Source of the DNA: RUG695 sp050943135
GTDB lineage: Bacteria > Planctomycetota > Planctomycetia > Pirellulales > Thermoguttaceae
Assembly: GCA_050943135.1 (NCBI GenBank)
Contig: JBMNOP010000011.1
Coordinates: 38,261-102,260, forward strand
Direction: 5' to 3'
Length of the DNA stretch: 64,000 nucleotides
Of this stretch, positions 8,980 to 17,840 are shown piece by piece. Position 1 is the first letter of the stretch. The number at the start of each line of letters is the position of its first letter. The notes beneath the pieces are model-generated. The model was not told the DNA's origin. It saw only the letters and a list, made by a program, of their open reading frames with translations, and searched no databases. The position numbers and the translations under genes are program-made.

Positions 8980-10476
8980 TTACTCGTCGCCGAGCGTCGC
9001 TTTCCGGCGCAGGATATGGTGGTAATGTTGCGCGAAACGATGCGATTCGTCCCGAACAGATTGTAGGAGCCGCAAGGCCCACGAGTCGCGTGAAAGCCGT
9101 AGCGGCTCGGCCGCATCGGGAACGTAGATTTCCTCTTCGCGCTTGGCCAGCGAAAGGACCATTCCCGGGCGGATCGGCGCGTTCTCCAATGCCTTGCAGG
9201 CCGCGTGAAGTTGTCCTTTTCCGCCGTCGATCAGAAGGATGTCGGGGGGCGGGTTCCCCCGTTCGGACCCGGAAAATCGGCGCGAGACCACCTCGGCAAT
9301 CGACGCGAAATCATCGACACCTTCGACCGTCCTGATTTTATACCGGCGGTACCCCGGTTTGAAGGGGTACCCGTCAATAAACCGAACGACCGAGGCGACC
9401 GTCTCCTTCCCGCCGAGGTGGGCGATATCGACCCCCTCGATCACGCGAGGCTCTTCTTTGAGATTAAAGACCCGTCGCAGGCCATGAAGTCCGCGACGCG
9501 GATCGGTCGGAAAGACTTCCGGCTGAACGTGGCGGTCGACCGACCCGCGCTTTTTGAGTGATTCGAGGGCCAGGAGCTGATCGCGCAGTCTCGCGGCCTT
9601 TTCGTATTCGCGAGCCTCGGCGGCCTCTTTCATGTCACGGCGAATCCCGCCGACGACCTTTCGGCGTTTCCCCGAGAGGAACTCACACAGGCGTCGGATA
9701 TTTTTGCGATACTCTTCTCGGGAAACTCGATGATGGCACGGCGCGCTGCAATCCCCGATCGACGCCAGCACGCAGGGCCGATAGAAGTCGCGACGCCGGT
9801 CGCCGTCTTTGATGACCAGTCCGCAGGTACGGAACTTAAAGACCTTCTGGAGCGCGGCCAGCGCCCTGCGTAAAAGAGACGCGCTCGGGAACGGCCCGAA
9901 CAGGCGCACACCGTGTGCGCGGGGCGAACGGGTGACCTCCACACGCGGAAACTCTTCGCGCACCGTGATCTGCAGGTAAGGGAACGACTTATCGTCTTTC
10001 AGCGCACGGTTGTATTTCGGTTGTATATCTTTGATCAGACGCGCTTCCATCAGGACCGCGTCGATTTCGCTTTCGGCTTCAAGATAGTCGATGTCGCGTA
10101 TTTCCCGTACCAGATTGGCGGTACGAAAGTTGTCCATCGCTTGACGGAGAAAATAACTCCGGGTCCGTTTGCGAAGATTCTTCGCTTTCCCGATATAGAT
10201 CACCCGGTCGTGCGCATCTTTCATCAGATAGACCCCCGGCGCGTCGGGAAACTCCCGTGCCTTGCGCGAGGCCTGCCGGTAGTTGCGGGCGATCCTCTTG
10301 GCTTCTGATTCGGCGAGGAACTCGTGTTCCGGCTCGGCATCTTCCGAAGCATGATTTCGTGGCACGGCTTTTTCCGTCGGCAAATCGTCTGAGGTGCCGA
10401 TGTGTCGACCGTCGGGACGATCATACCCGAGGTTGTTCTGCGCGTCATCGTCCGACAATGTCTCGTTTTCCGACAT
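8980..10476 (-). CDS. uvrC: UvrC-type excinuclease subunit lacking the C-terminal HhH domain
   Basis: UvrC makes the two incisions of nucleotide excision repair. In order the product shows a low-complexity acidic N-terminus (1-60), the GIY-YIG nuclease domain (about 77-160, GVYLMKDAHDRVIYIGKAKNL), a cysteine-containing region, the UVR motif (EYEKAARLRDQLLALE), and the RNase H-like nuclease with GVDIAHLGG, LLIDGGKGQLHA and RDESHRFA. It stops about 12 residues later, where the paired helix-hairpin-helix motifs normally begin, so the length is about 500 instead of about 600 residues. The start is uncertain: ATG at 10476 is used, and ATG at 10488 is equally possible. Confidence 0.9.
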   Translation of the reverse strand: MSENETLSDDDAQNNLGYDRPDGRHIGTSDDLPTEKAVPRNHASEDAEPEHEFLAESEAKRIARNYRQASRKAREFPDAPGVYLMKDAHDRVIYIGKAKNLRKRTRSYFLRQAMDNFRTANLVREIRDIDYLEAESEIDAVLMEARLIKDIQPKYNRALKDDKSFPYLQITVREEFPRVEVTRSPRAHGVRLFGPFPSASLLRRALAALQKVFKFRTCGLVIKDGDRRRDFYRPCVLASIGDCSAPCHHRVSREEYRKNIRRLCEFLSGKRRKVVGGIRRDMKEAAEAREYEKAARLRDQLLALESLKKRGSVDRHVQPEVFPTDPRRGLHGLRRVFNLKEEPRVIEGVDIAHLGGKETVASVVRFIDGYPFKPGYRRYKIRTVEGVDDFASIAEVVSRRFSGSERGNPPPDILLIDGGKGQLHAACKALENAPIRPGMVLSLAKREEEIYVPDAAEPLRLSRDSWALRLLQSVRDESHRFAQHYHHILRRKATLGDE

Positions 10477-10640
10477 ACCGCTCACCATCGTCGCCCATAC
10501 CGTTTTATCTCCGAACATGTCGCGCAAAGGCGGCCGACAAAAGCCGCGGGGAAAGGAAAGTTCCTCTCCATGCATTTTAGCCCCGGTCCCGAAAAAGGGC
10601 AAGTTCACATCGACTGCCGAGAAGTGGATCCGTACCCCCC

Positions 10641-10685
10641 TAAAAAAATCACTTGAAATTCCCGCTGGGAATTTCAAGTGATTTT
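10641..10685 (-). terminator. Rho-independent terminator of rpsA
   Basis: A perfect 19-bp stem (10645-10663 with 10667-10685) and a 3-nt loop are followed on the minus strand by seven T residues. It lies 24 bp after the rpsA stop codon. Confidence 0.88.
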
Positions 10686-10708
10686 CGGCTTGGGGAAAAC
10701 CCCTCGAA

Positions 10709-12493
10709 TCATCCCTCGGTCGGGAACTTGAAAAGCGGGCCGGAATCTTCGCCCATCCCACCCTTAAGGGTGTCGGGATTAACGGCGTTGGCGGATTCAT
10801 TCGCCTTTTCCTCTTCTTCGGCAGCCGCTGCAGATTCTTCGGCGGTCCAGCTGGCGCGTTTACGGGAAAGACCGATCTTGCGGTCTTGGCAGTCGACGCG
10901 GAGGACTTTGACTTCGATTTCATCGCCGACACTAACGACATCTTCCGGATTTTCGACCTTGTGGTCGGCCAGTTCCGAGATGTGAAGGAGGCCTTCAAGG
11001 TCATCTTCGAGGCTCACAAAGACACCGAAGTTGGTAATCTTCGTGACGGTACCTTTGACCAACTGGCCCGGCTGATAATCGTTGGGGATACGGGTTTCCC
11101 AGGGATCTTCTTGGAGCTGTTTCAGACCGAGCGCGATCCGGCGGTTTTTATTATCGATCGTCAGGAGCTTACATTTGATCGTCTGCCCCTTCGTGACGAC
11201 TTCGTTCGGATGGGTGATCTTACGAACCCAACTCATGTCACTGACATGGAGCAAACCGTCGATTCCTTCTTCGATTTCAACAAAGGCACCGTAATTGGTA
11301 AGGTTGCGGACAACACCGGTAATCTCGGAACCCTCGGGATATTTTTCTTCGATCGTCTCCCACGGATTGGGCTGGGTCTGTTTGATGCCGAGCGAAATTT
11401 CCTGCTTCTCTTTACTGATACCGAGAATGACCACTTCGATCTCATCGCCGACGCTCAGGACTTCATTCGGATGGTTGATCCGCTTGGTCCAAGACATTTC
11501 GCTGATGTGGACAAGCCCCTCGATCCCTTCTTCGAGCTTGACGAAAACACCGTAACCCATGACGTTGACAACCGTTCCCTTGGCCTTGGAGCCGATCGGG
11601 TATTTTTCCTCGACCGTTTCCCACGGGCTGGGCGTGAGTTGCTTGAGACCGAGCGAAATTTTCTCTTTATCGTAGTCGATGTGGAGAATCTTGACTTCGA
11701 TCTCGTCATTGATTTTGACGACGTCCTTGGGATCGGTAATACGACCCCAGCTCATATCGGTAATGTGAAGGAGGCCGTCGATCCCCCCCAGGTCGATGAA
11801 CGCACCGAAATCGGCAATATTCTTGACCGTTCCCTTGCGAACCTGACCTTCCTGAAGCTCATGAAGAAGCATGTTCTTCTTCTCTTCGCGTTCGGCTTCA
11901 ATGAGCTTACGGCGGCTGACGACGATGTTGCGACGCGCCTCGTCGATCTTAAGGATAACGCACTCGATCGTTTGACCGAGGAATTCGCCAATATCGGCAG
12001 AACGGCGAATATCCACCTGACTTGCGGGAAGGAAGACATTCACGCCGATATCGACCAGAAGACCGCCTTTGATCTTCTTGGTGACAACGCCTTCGACTTT
12101 GTCGCCTTCCTTGACCTTGTTCATCATCTCCATCCAAGCTTCGATCTTGGCGGCCTTTCGCTTGCTGAGGGCAACCATACCGCTCGACGCCCTGCCGAGG
12201 GAGTCGTCAAGTTCTTCCACGAGGACCTTGACGGTCTGGCCGGGCTGTGGAGGTTCTTCGTCTTCTTCCCACTCGGTAAGGGGAATCTGGCCTTCTCTCT
12301 TGTAGCCGATGTCGACAATCACAAAGTCTTTTTCGATCCGGACGATCTGGCCGCTGATGATCTCATTGGGAACGATGTCTTTACCGACAATGATCTGGGA
12401 GTCAATCTCTTGCCCGGCCAGCGCCTGAGCGAGTTCGGCTTCCCAACCTTCCTCGTTAGCGTCCAGACTGTGAATCAGGTTACGATTTACCAC
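10709..12493 (-). CDS. rpsA: 30S ribosomal protein S1, six S1 domains
   Basis: S1 binds mRNA on the small ribosomal subunit. Six S1/OB repeats can be counted in the 594 residues, beginning at GQIVRIEKDFVIVDIG, GVVTKKIKGGLLVDIG, GTVKNIADFGAFIDLG, GTVVNVMGYGVFVKLE, GVVRNLTNYGAFVEIE and GTVTKITNFGVFVSLE. The last four are the most alike, as in other S1 proteins. The start is GTG (12491-12493), eight bases after AGGA. The C-terminal tail is short and acidic. A leader of about 220 nt and its own promoter and terminator make it a single-gene unit. Confidence 0.97.
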   Translation of the reverse strand: MVNRNLIHSLDANEEGWEAELAQALAGQEIDSQIIVGKDIVPNEIISGQIVRIEKDFVIVDIGYKREGQIPLTEWEEDEEPPQPGQTVKVLVEELDDSLGRASSGMVALSKRKAAKIEAWMEMMNKVKEGDKVEGVVTKKIKGGLLVDIGVNVFLPASQVDIRRSADIGEFLGQTIECVILKIDEARRNIVVSRRKLIEAEREEKKNMLLHELQEGQVRKGTVKNIADFGAFIDLGGIDGLLHITDMSWGRITDPKDVVKINDEIEVKILHIDYDKEKISLGLKQLTPSPWETVEEKYPIGSKAKGTVVNVMGYGVFVKLEEGIEGLVHISEMSWTKRINHPNEVLSVGDEIEVVILGISKEKQEISLGIKQTQPNPWETIEEKYPEGSEITGVVRNLTNYGAFVEIEEGIDGLLHVSDMSWVRKITHPNEVVTKGQTIKCKLLTIDNKNRRIALGLKQLQEDPWETRIPNDYQPGQLVKGTVTKITNFGVFVSLEDDLEGLLHISELADHKVENPEDVVSVGDEIEVKVLRVDCQDRKIGLSRKRASWTAEESAAAAEEEEKANESANAVNPDTLKGGMGEDSGPLFKFPTEG

Positions 12494-12847
12494 AATAAAA
12501 TTCCTAGGGGGTTACTGTTTCTATACAGGTTTCCGCGGTGAGAGCCGACGAAAACCACCTACAAAAAACATGTTGACTCGGTGCAAAGCCTCGCGCCGAA
12601 CCGTTCGGCGGAAACAGAAGAACTTCACACACCACGAAACACCGCGGAATACCCGCGGCCCTTCCCCCCCAGAGAAGGCTTATACTTAGCGCAAAAATGG
12701 GGGGAAAATACCATTGAAACATCATATATCAAAAATGCGATTTGACAAGGGGACCGCCCCCCGCGCCGCGAAGAGGGGTTCTCGGCGGAACAGACGTTTT
12801 TCGGAGGAGGATCTCGCGAAGAATCAATGTTTTTCGACCAGACGGAT
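12494..12847 (-). other. Gene-free leader region of rpsA
   Basis: This 354-bp gap carries the rpsA promoter and an untranslated leader of about 220 nt. S1 synthesis is autoregulated through its leader in enterobacteria. Whether this longer leader does the same is inference. I see no coding frame that looks real. Confidence 0.5.
12721..12748 (-). promoter_or_regulatory. Promoter of rpsA
   Basis: TTGTCA (12743-12748) and TATGAT (12721-12726) are read on the minus strand, separated by 16 bp. Ten of twelve bases match the housekeeping sigma consensus. Confidence 0.6.
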
Positions 12848-13699
12848 TCAGTCGGTTTCGGTCGGAACGAGCCGAGCCAGGCGGCTGTCGATCGTCGGAG
12901 CATTCTCGGACGCCGACCAGGAGTCGAGATATATTCCGCAAATCGGGGTTTTCTCTCGCCGGGCGGCAAGGTAGTTGCGCAGTTCGGTCAGGAGGTCCTT
13001 TTCGCGCTCCGGTAGGATCTCCCCGGTCAGGAGCTTGCAGCGGAGCAAGACGGCGTAGGTGTCGAGTACGTCGCAAAAACAGTACTCGTGAATCTCCTTG
13101 AACCGTCCGGCTTCGAACATTTCGTGGACCATGTCGCCGTGGGAGTTGATCTTTCCCGGTTTGCCGAGCACTTTCGAGACGAGATTCAACCCCCCGGCGA
13201 TGGCCGTCGCCCCAAAATTGCTCAGGAATTCGTAAAGATCGAAGTGCGAATCGGTTTTGTACCGGCTTCGCGGGACACCGAACCCGTCCGAGCAGAACCA
13301 TCTCGGAAGGGGTATTCCGTAACGGAAGGCCATCATTTCCATCAGGGGCAGGTCAAATCCGCGCCCGTTGAACGTCACGAAAGTCGGGCAGCCGACATTC
13401 TGCCAGTAGGTCCAGAATTCTTCGGCAATCTTTTTCGGCCCGCCGTCTTCCCACCGGAGGACTTTGACCTCGGTAAGGGAAAAGTCGGGGGCAAGCCTAA
13501 AGATCACCAGCGAAACCGGAACCTGATACGTGAAAGGAATAAAGTCTGACCCCCTCTTTTCGAGCTGTTCGGCCTGAAAAATCCGCAGGGCTTCTTCGGG
13601 GGTCACTTCACCGAGCGGATGGCGGACTCTGGCGATCAAATCGATATCGGAGATACTTTCGATATCAAAGACAAGATATCCTTTATCGGCACGGGACAT
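12848..13699 (-). CDS. Predicted 3'-5' exonuclease, DnaQ-like / PolB exonuclease-related
   Basis: The RNase H-fold exonuclease motifs are present in the 283-residue protein: FDIES near the N-terminus (exo I, Asp and Glu), FVTFNGRGFDLP (exo II) and YCFCDVLDTYAVL (exo III). This pattern matches the predicted 3'-5' exonuclease family related to the proofreading domain of PolB, which has no polymerase attached. The substrate is unknown. The start at 13699 is chosen because GAGGGGGG lies five bases upstream. It is the last gene of an htrA-ROK kinase-exonuclease run with short gaps. Confidence 0.8.
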   Translation of the reverse strand: MSRADKGYLVFDIESISDIDLIARVRHPLGEVTPEEALRIFQAEQLEKRGSDFIPFTYQVPVSLVIFRLAPDFSLTEVKVLRWEDGGPKKIAEEFWTYWQNVGCPTFVTFNGRGFDLPLMEMMAFRYGIPLPRWFCSDGFGVPRSRYKTDSHFDLYEFLSNFGATAIAGGLNLVSKVLGKPGKINSHGDMVHEMFEAGRFKEIHEYCFCDVLDTYAVLLRCKLLTGEILPEREKDLLTELRNYLAARREKTPICGIYLDSWSASENAPTIDSRLARLVPTETD

Positions 13700-13727
13700 A
13701 GCAACCCCCCTCGGAAAGAAAGTACAT

Positions 13728-14654
13728 CTAACGATACACAAGCGACGCCGCGGCAAACAACCCCGCCTCATAACCGAGTTGAGTTTTCAGGATTTGGACG
13801 TCCTTATTAGCGAACATTATTATATCCGATTTAAACTTCTTTTCTATCTCTTCGATAAAAAGGTCAAAAGATTGGGCCACCCCGCCGCCGAAGATAATTG
13901 CCGCGGGATTCAGGAGGTTCGCCGCCAGAGCTGCGCCTTTACCGAGCAACCAACCGGTTTGGCGATAAACCTCGATAGCGGCCACATCGCCGTGACGGGC
14001 GGCTTCGGCGACTTCCAGGGCGGAAGGGCGCGGCGCGGTTCCGGTTCGTTCGGCGTACCGACGGGCAATGGCCGGTCCCGCGGCTTCGGCTTCCAGACAT
14101 CCATGCCCCCCGCAACCGCAAAGCGCGCCCCCGTCAACCACCTTAAGATGCCCGACTTCGGCAGCACAGCCGAAATGGCCGGGGAAAATTTTCCCACCGA
14201 GAACCAATCCGCCGCCGATCCCGTTACTTACCGTAATCCAAAGAAAATCATTGATCCCGCGACAGGCGCCGAAGAGATATTCCGCCCAGGCGCAGGCGTT
14301 GACATCGTTTTCGGCGTAGACGGGTTTTCCGTAGAGACGACGTAACTCGTCGGCAATCGGAAAATCACGGATCCCCGAAAACGGAGCATAGAGCCACGTT
14401 CCGGTTCGCGAGTCGGCCAGCCCGGGGATCGTCACCCCGACCCCATCGAATTCCCCTTTCCCGCAGGCCTGCAAGAGGGTCTCGTCGACGGCCTCTTCGA
14501 CGGCGGCGAGGATTTCGGACTTTCCGTGTCCCGGACCGAGCGCGCGCCGCACTTTTCCCGAAAAGCTCACACGCCCGTCGGCCGAAACGTCGGCCAACGC
14601 GGTCAGCAGTTTCGAACCGCCGATATCGACGGAAAGGATCCTCTTCGGTTCCAT
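13728..14654 (-). CDS. ROK-family sugar kinase (glucokinase-like)
   Basis: ROK kinases phosphorylate hexoses with ATP. The 308-residue product has the ATP phosphate loop SVDIGGSKLLTAL, the sugar site VGVTIPG and ENDVNACAWAE, ITVSNGIGGGLV, and the zinc motif GHLKVVDGGALCGCGGHGCLEAEA with CxCGxxGCxE. No DNA-binding N-terminus is present, so it is an enzyme, not a repressor. The ATG at 14652-14654 lies 22 bp after the htrA stop. Glucose or N-acetylated sugars are both possible substrates. Confidence 0.9.
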   Translation of the reverse strand: MEPKRILSVDIGGSKLLTALADVSADGRVSFSGKVRRALGPGHGKSEILAAVEEAVDETLLQACGKGEFDGVGVTIPGLADSRTGTWLYAPFSGIRDFPIADELRRLYGKPVYAENDVNACAWAEYLFGACRGINDFLWITVSNGIGGGLVLGGKIFPGHFGCAAEVGHLKVVDGGALCGCGGHGCLEAEAAGPAIARRYAERTGTAPRPSALEVAEAARHGDVAAIEVYRQTGWLLGKGAALAANLLNPAAIIFGGGVAQSFDLFIEEIEKKFKSDIIMFANKDVQILKTQLGYEAGLFAAASLVYR

Positions 14655-14676
14655 GACAGACTGTTTTTGCGTATCT

Positions 14677-15924
14677 TTATTTTTCCTGCGGTTCACCAAG
14701 GACAACGGGAAGCTCCCTCGTTTTTCCCTCGCGACGGATATTCAGGATCACTTTTTCCCCCGGCTTATGTTCTTCGATGAGGGCGATGAAATCTTCGCCG
14801 CTGCGTACCGGTTGTCCGTTGACTCCGATGATCAGATCGCTCCCCTCCTTCGGCGGAATACGTTGCACGCTCTCGTACAATTTTCCTTGTTGTCGGAATA
14901 CCACGTGGGCGAGTTTCCACCCGCGGAGCCCCGCCTTATCGGCAGGCCCGTTGTGTTCGATCAGCATCGGGATCAGGCCTTCGTCCTCTTCCTTAACCTG
15001 AATGATCCCGACATAACCGCGAACAACCTTTCCCTCGACCAAGAGGATATTTGCAATGCGCGAGATGGTGTTCACCGGGGTGGCGAATCCGACGCCGCTG
15101 CTCTGACCGACCTGGCTGGCGATAGCGGTGTTCATTCCGATCATCCGTCCGCGGCTGTCGAAAAGCGCGCCCCCCGAATTTCCCGGATTGATGGCCGCGT
15201 CGATCTGGATCACCCCCTGAATACGCCGTAATTTCTGCGGGCTGTCGATCGTCCGGTTCAGATTCGAAACAATCCCGCGTGTCAGGGTTCGGTCGATCCC
15301 AAACGGATTACCGATCGCGTAGACGACCTGGCCGATCAGAATCTGGCTGGAATCGCCGAACTCGACCGGAAAAAGGAAATCGGCCGGCGCGCTGATCTTC
15401 AAAAGGGCAATGTCGGTGTTCGGATCCTGGCCGATAACCGCCGCCGAATACGCCTCTCCGTTAAAGAGGGTGATCGTTACCGTCTCGGCTCCCTCGACCA
15501 CATGATAATTCGTCAGGATGACACCATCTTTCGTCAAGACGATTCCGCTTCCGCGCCCTTCCCCCTGCAGCTCCGAGAAGGGGAACGGCCCCTGACGAAC
15601 CATCACGGTATCGACATTGACGATGCTCCGGTTCCGCATCTGGTAAATGAGGATTCCGACTTTCTCTTCCGGGAGGATTTCGTCGGCACGCTCCCGGACA
15701 ATCGGATCCGGATTGTTGGCCAGTGAAACATCTTGCAGGGCTTCCCCTTTGCTTCCCAGCTTCGGCAAGACCGTACGACGCAGGTCAATGACTGTCTCGC
15801 TCGGGTTGACATACGTTTGTTGGGCCGTCGAGGGAGAAATCCCGGTCATAGAAAAAATCAAAAACAGCGCCGACACGACGGAAAACCGGAACAATGCTTG
15901 ATGGACCACCATTCTCTCCTTCAT
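14677..15924 (-). CDS. Periplasmic HtrA/Deg-type serine protease
   Basis: This is a trypsin-like quality-control protease of the cell envelope. After a signal peptide ending near SPSTAQQ, the catalytic triad is visible as NYHVV (His), PNTDIALL (Asp) and NPGNSGGALF (Ser). A single PDZ domain follows, in the region from about VRGYVGI to the end. An inserted segment of about 75 residues precedes the protease domain. The start is uncertain: ATG 15924, ATG 15912 and GTG 15909 are close together, with AAGGAG between the first two. Confidence 0.92.
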   Translation of the reverse strand: MKERMVVHQALFRFSVVSALFLIFSMTGISPSTAQQTYVNPSETVIDLRRTVLPKLGSKGEALQDVSLANNPDPIVRERADEILPEEKVGILIYQMRNRSIVNVDTVMVRQGPFPFSELQGEGRGSGIVLTKDGVILTNYHVVEGAETVTITLFNGEAYSAAVIGQDPNTDIALLKISAPADFLFPVEFGDSSQILIGQVVYAIGNPFGIDRTLTRGIVSNLNRTIDSPQKLRRIQGVIQIDAAINPGNSGGALFDSRGRMIGMNTAIASQVGQSSGVGFATPVNTISRIANILLVEGKVVRGYVGIIQVKEEDEGLIPMLIEHNGPADKAGLRGWKLAHVVFRQQGKLYESVQRIPPKEGSDLIIGVNGQPVRSGEDFIALIEEHKPGEKVILNIRREGKTRELPVVLGEPQEK

Positions 15925-15978
15925 TACGCTTATCAGAAAAATTGTGGGTACTTGCGCCAAACCGACATCTGTTGGGTG

Positions 15979-15984
15979 ATTATA
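15979..15984 (-). promoter_or_regulatory. -10 element of htrA
   Basis: A perfect TATAAT is read on the minus strand, about 55 bp before the htrA start. The -35 region is T-rich without a clear hexamer. Confidence 0.4.
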
Positions 15985-16194
15985 ATGCCGGTCGGGGAAA
16001 ATGAAAATAACAGAAACTCCCCGGCCGCTCCCTGCGCAGACGGGCAAAGGCCCGGAAAGACCACCCGCCCGAGTCGATCGAACCGTGGATGTCGCAGGAA
16101 GGATTCCGCGTTCGCTTTTGCCTTTGCATCCCCCTTCGGATACTACGGAGCCCGACCGTCGATTCTAGCCTCTCTTCCCGCAAAACTCAAGAAT

Positions 16195-16241
16195 CGCCGA
16201 TCGGGAAGAACCGCCGCCCCTGGAGGGGTTAGCGATCGGCG
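16195..16241. repeat. Inverted repeat upstream of the PduS-like gene
   Basis: CGCCGATCG (16195-16203) is repeated in reverse complement at 16233-16241, enclosing a CCCCT/AGGGG mini-stem. It may be a structured end of an htrA-antisense transcript or an operator. No function is evident. Confidence 0.5.
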
Positions 16242-16326
16242 GAAAGGGAGAAAAGGGGGGAAAAACCGGAAAACAATCGGAGATTATAGGCCAAATAGGG
16301 GTGATGATAAAGAAAAAAATTCTTTA

Positions 16327-16332
16327 TATAAT
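16327..16332 (+). promoter_or_regulatory. -10 element of the PduS-like/PduT-like operon
   Basis: A perfect TATAAT lies in an AT-rich stretch that differs sharply from the GC-rich surroundings. The -35 is poor, which would suit an activated promoter. The predicted leader is about 115 nt and contains the palindrome at 16406-16427. Confidence 0.45.
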
Positions 16333-16405
16333 GGTACTTAGCCGATTTGGAGAAATGGGGGAAGTTTGTCGGTCCGCCCCCTGCGGTCGGCAACTGTCCG
16401 AATTT

Positions 16406-16427
16406 CCTTTCCGCCGCGGCGGAAAGG
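16406..16427. repeat. Perfect 22-bp palindrome before the PduS-like gene
   Basis: CCTTTCCGCCG is followed directly by its reverse complement, ending 26 bp before the ATG. It could be an operator for a dimeric regulator, or a hairpin that affects ribosome access, since no clear Shine-Dalgarno precedes the start. Confidence 0.6.
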
Positions 16428-16453
16428 TTCACCCTTTGCGAAAGTCAACCACT

Positions 16454-17779
16454 ATGCCGATCACCACCGCTGATCTGGCCGCCGCAGGCGTCGTCGGGGC
16501 CGGGGGGGCCGGGTTTCCGACCCATGTGAAACTCTCCGGAAAAGCCGACACCGTTCTGATCAACGCCGCTGAATGTGAGCCGCTCCTTCACAAAGACAAA
16601 GAGATCATCCTCCGTTACGGCGAATTGGTCATCGAAGGACTTAAGCGGGGAATGGCCCTGACCGGTGCCTCGCGGGGCGTGATCGGGATCAAACGCAACT
16701 ACGAAAAAGTCATCGAATCGCTCCGCCCGAAACTCCGTGCCGGAATGGAGATCATTCCGCTGGACGACGCCTATCCGGCGGGTGACGAGTTCATTCTCGT
16801 CTACAAGACGCTCGGCCGGGTCATCCCCCCCGGGGGCATCCCGCTGGCGGTCGGCGCGGTCGTGATGAATGTCGAGACGGCCTACAACGTCGCCAGAGTC
16901 GGGGAATCCCCTGTCATTGAAAAGTTCGTCTCGGTCGCCGGTGCGGTACGCAATCCGATTTCGGTGCGCGTGCCGATCGGTGCGCCCCTTTCGCTCTGTC
17001 TCGATGCCGCCGGGGGAACAGACCTCGGCGACCCGGCATTCGTTCTCGGCGGGGTCATGATGGGCACACTCGCCGAAACGCTCAACGGGCCCGTAACCAA
17101 AACAACGGGCGGCATCATCGTTTTGCCGCGCGATCACTTTATCGTTCAGCGAAAAAGCTGGGATTGGGAACGCACGATGCGCGTCGGGCGGGCGGCATGC
17201 GACCAATGTTCCCATTGCACCGAGCTCTGCCCCCGCTACCTGCTCGGCCATCCGATCGAACCGTCAAAGGCCATGCGCAGTCTCGGGTTCAGCATGAACC
17301 GTGAAGCCGATACCGCCGGAACGGTTTTCTGTTCCGAGTGCAACCTGTGCAGTTATTTTTCCTGCCCCGAAGGGCTCGACCCGTGCGGGGTTAACCATCA
17401 GAACAAACTTCGGATACTGGCCGAGAAGAAAAAATGGGAAAACCCGCCATTCGATCCGGGGCGTCCGGGCCGCTGGATGTCGTTCCGGCAGGTCCCGACC
17501 AAGCGCCTGATGCAAAGGGTCGATCTTCGCGGCTTCGACAACCACGGCCCCCTGCGCGAGGGTCTCCTCGACGTGCAGAAGGTTACCCTTCTCCTGCAGC
17601 AACATATCGGCGCCCCGTTAACACCGACCGTAAAAGTCGGCGACACCGTCGCACGGGGTGAGACGGTCGCTGTCCGTCCGGTCACCGACGGCAAATCGGC
17701 GCTTGGCGCCGATTTGCACGCGTCGATTGACGGCGTCGTTCGGTCGGTCGGCCCGCAGTCAATCGTGATCAGCAAATGA
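16454..17779 (+). CDS. pduS: PduS-like RnfC-related Fe-S flavoprotein (microcompartment cobalamin reductase family)
   Basis: PduS reduces cobalamin inside the propanediol-utilisation microcompartment, using NADH, FMN and two 4Fe-4S clusters. The 441-residue product, close to the usual length, has the Rnf-C-like Gly-rich N-terminus (AGVVGAGGAGFPTHVK), an SLBB-type middle region, two cluster motifs (Cys249, 252, 255, 259 and Cys293, 296, 299, 304) and a C-terminal biotinyl/lipoyl-like fold. ATG 16454 is chosen because the family starts there, although the frame extends upstream. It is followed 61 bp later by a PduT-like shell protein. No other microcompartment gene is in the window. Confidence 0.85.
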   Translation: MPITTADLAAAGVVGAGGAGFPTHVKLSGKADTVLINAAECEPLLHKDKEIILRYGELVIEGLKRGMALTGASRGVIGIKRNYEKVIESLRPKLRAGMEIIPLDDAYPAGDEFILVYKTLGRVIPPGGIPLAVGAVVMNVETAYNVARVGESPVIEKFVSVAGAVRNPISVRVPIGAPLSLCLDAAGGTDLGDPAFVLGGVMMGTLAETLNGPVTKTTGGIIVLPRDHFIVQRKSWDWERTMRVGRAACDQCSHCTELCPRYLLGHPIEPSKAMRSLGFSMNREADTAGTVFCSECNLCSYFSCPEGLDPCGVNHQNKLRILAEKKKWENPPFDPGRPGRWMSFRQVPTKRLMQRVDLRGFDNHGPLREGLLDVQKVTLLLQQHIGAPLTPTVKVGDTVARGETVAVRPVTDGKSALGADLHASIDGVVRSVGPQSIVISK

Positions 17780-17840
17780 AAATCGAGATCGGAAAACACA
17801 AATCAGATTCCTACCAAGTCAATACCGGGGAAACAAAGAT

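Larger units (their letters stand above)
15925..16453. other. Divergent intergenic region between htrA and the PduS-like gene
   Basis: There is no convincing gene in these 529 bp. It holds a -10 element for htrA on the minus strand (15979-15984), a -10 for the PduS-like gene on the plus strand (16327-16332), an imperfectly looped inverted repeat at 16195-16241 and a perfect 22-bp palindrome at 16406-16427. Confidence 0.6.

Noticed and set aside
16339..16453. Cobalamin riboswitch before the PduS-like gene
   Set aside because: No B12-box-like sequence is visible and the leader of about 115 nt is too short.
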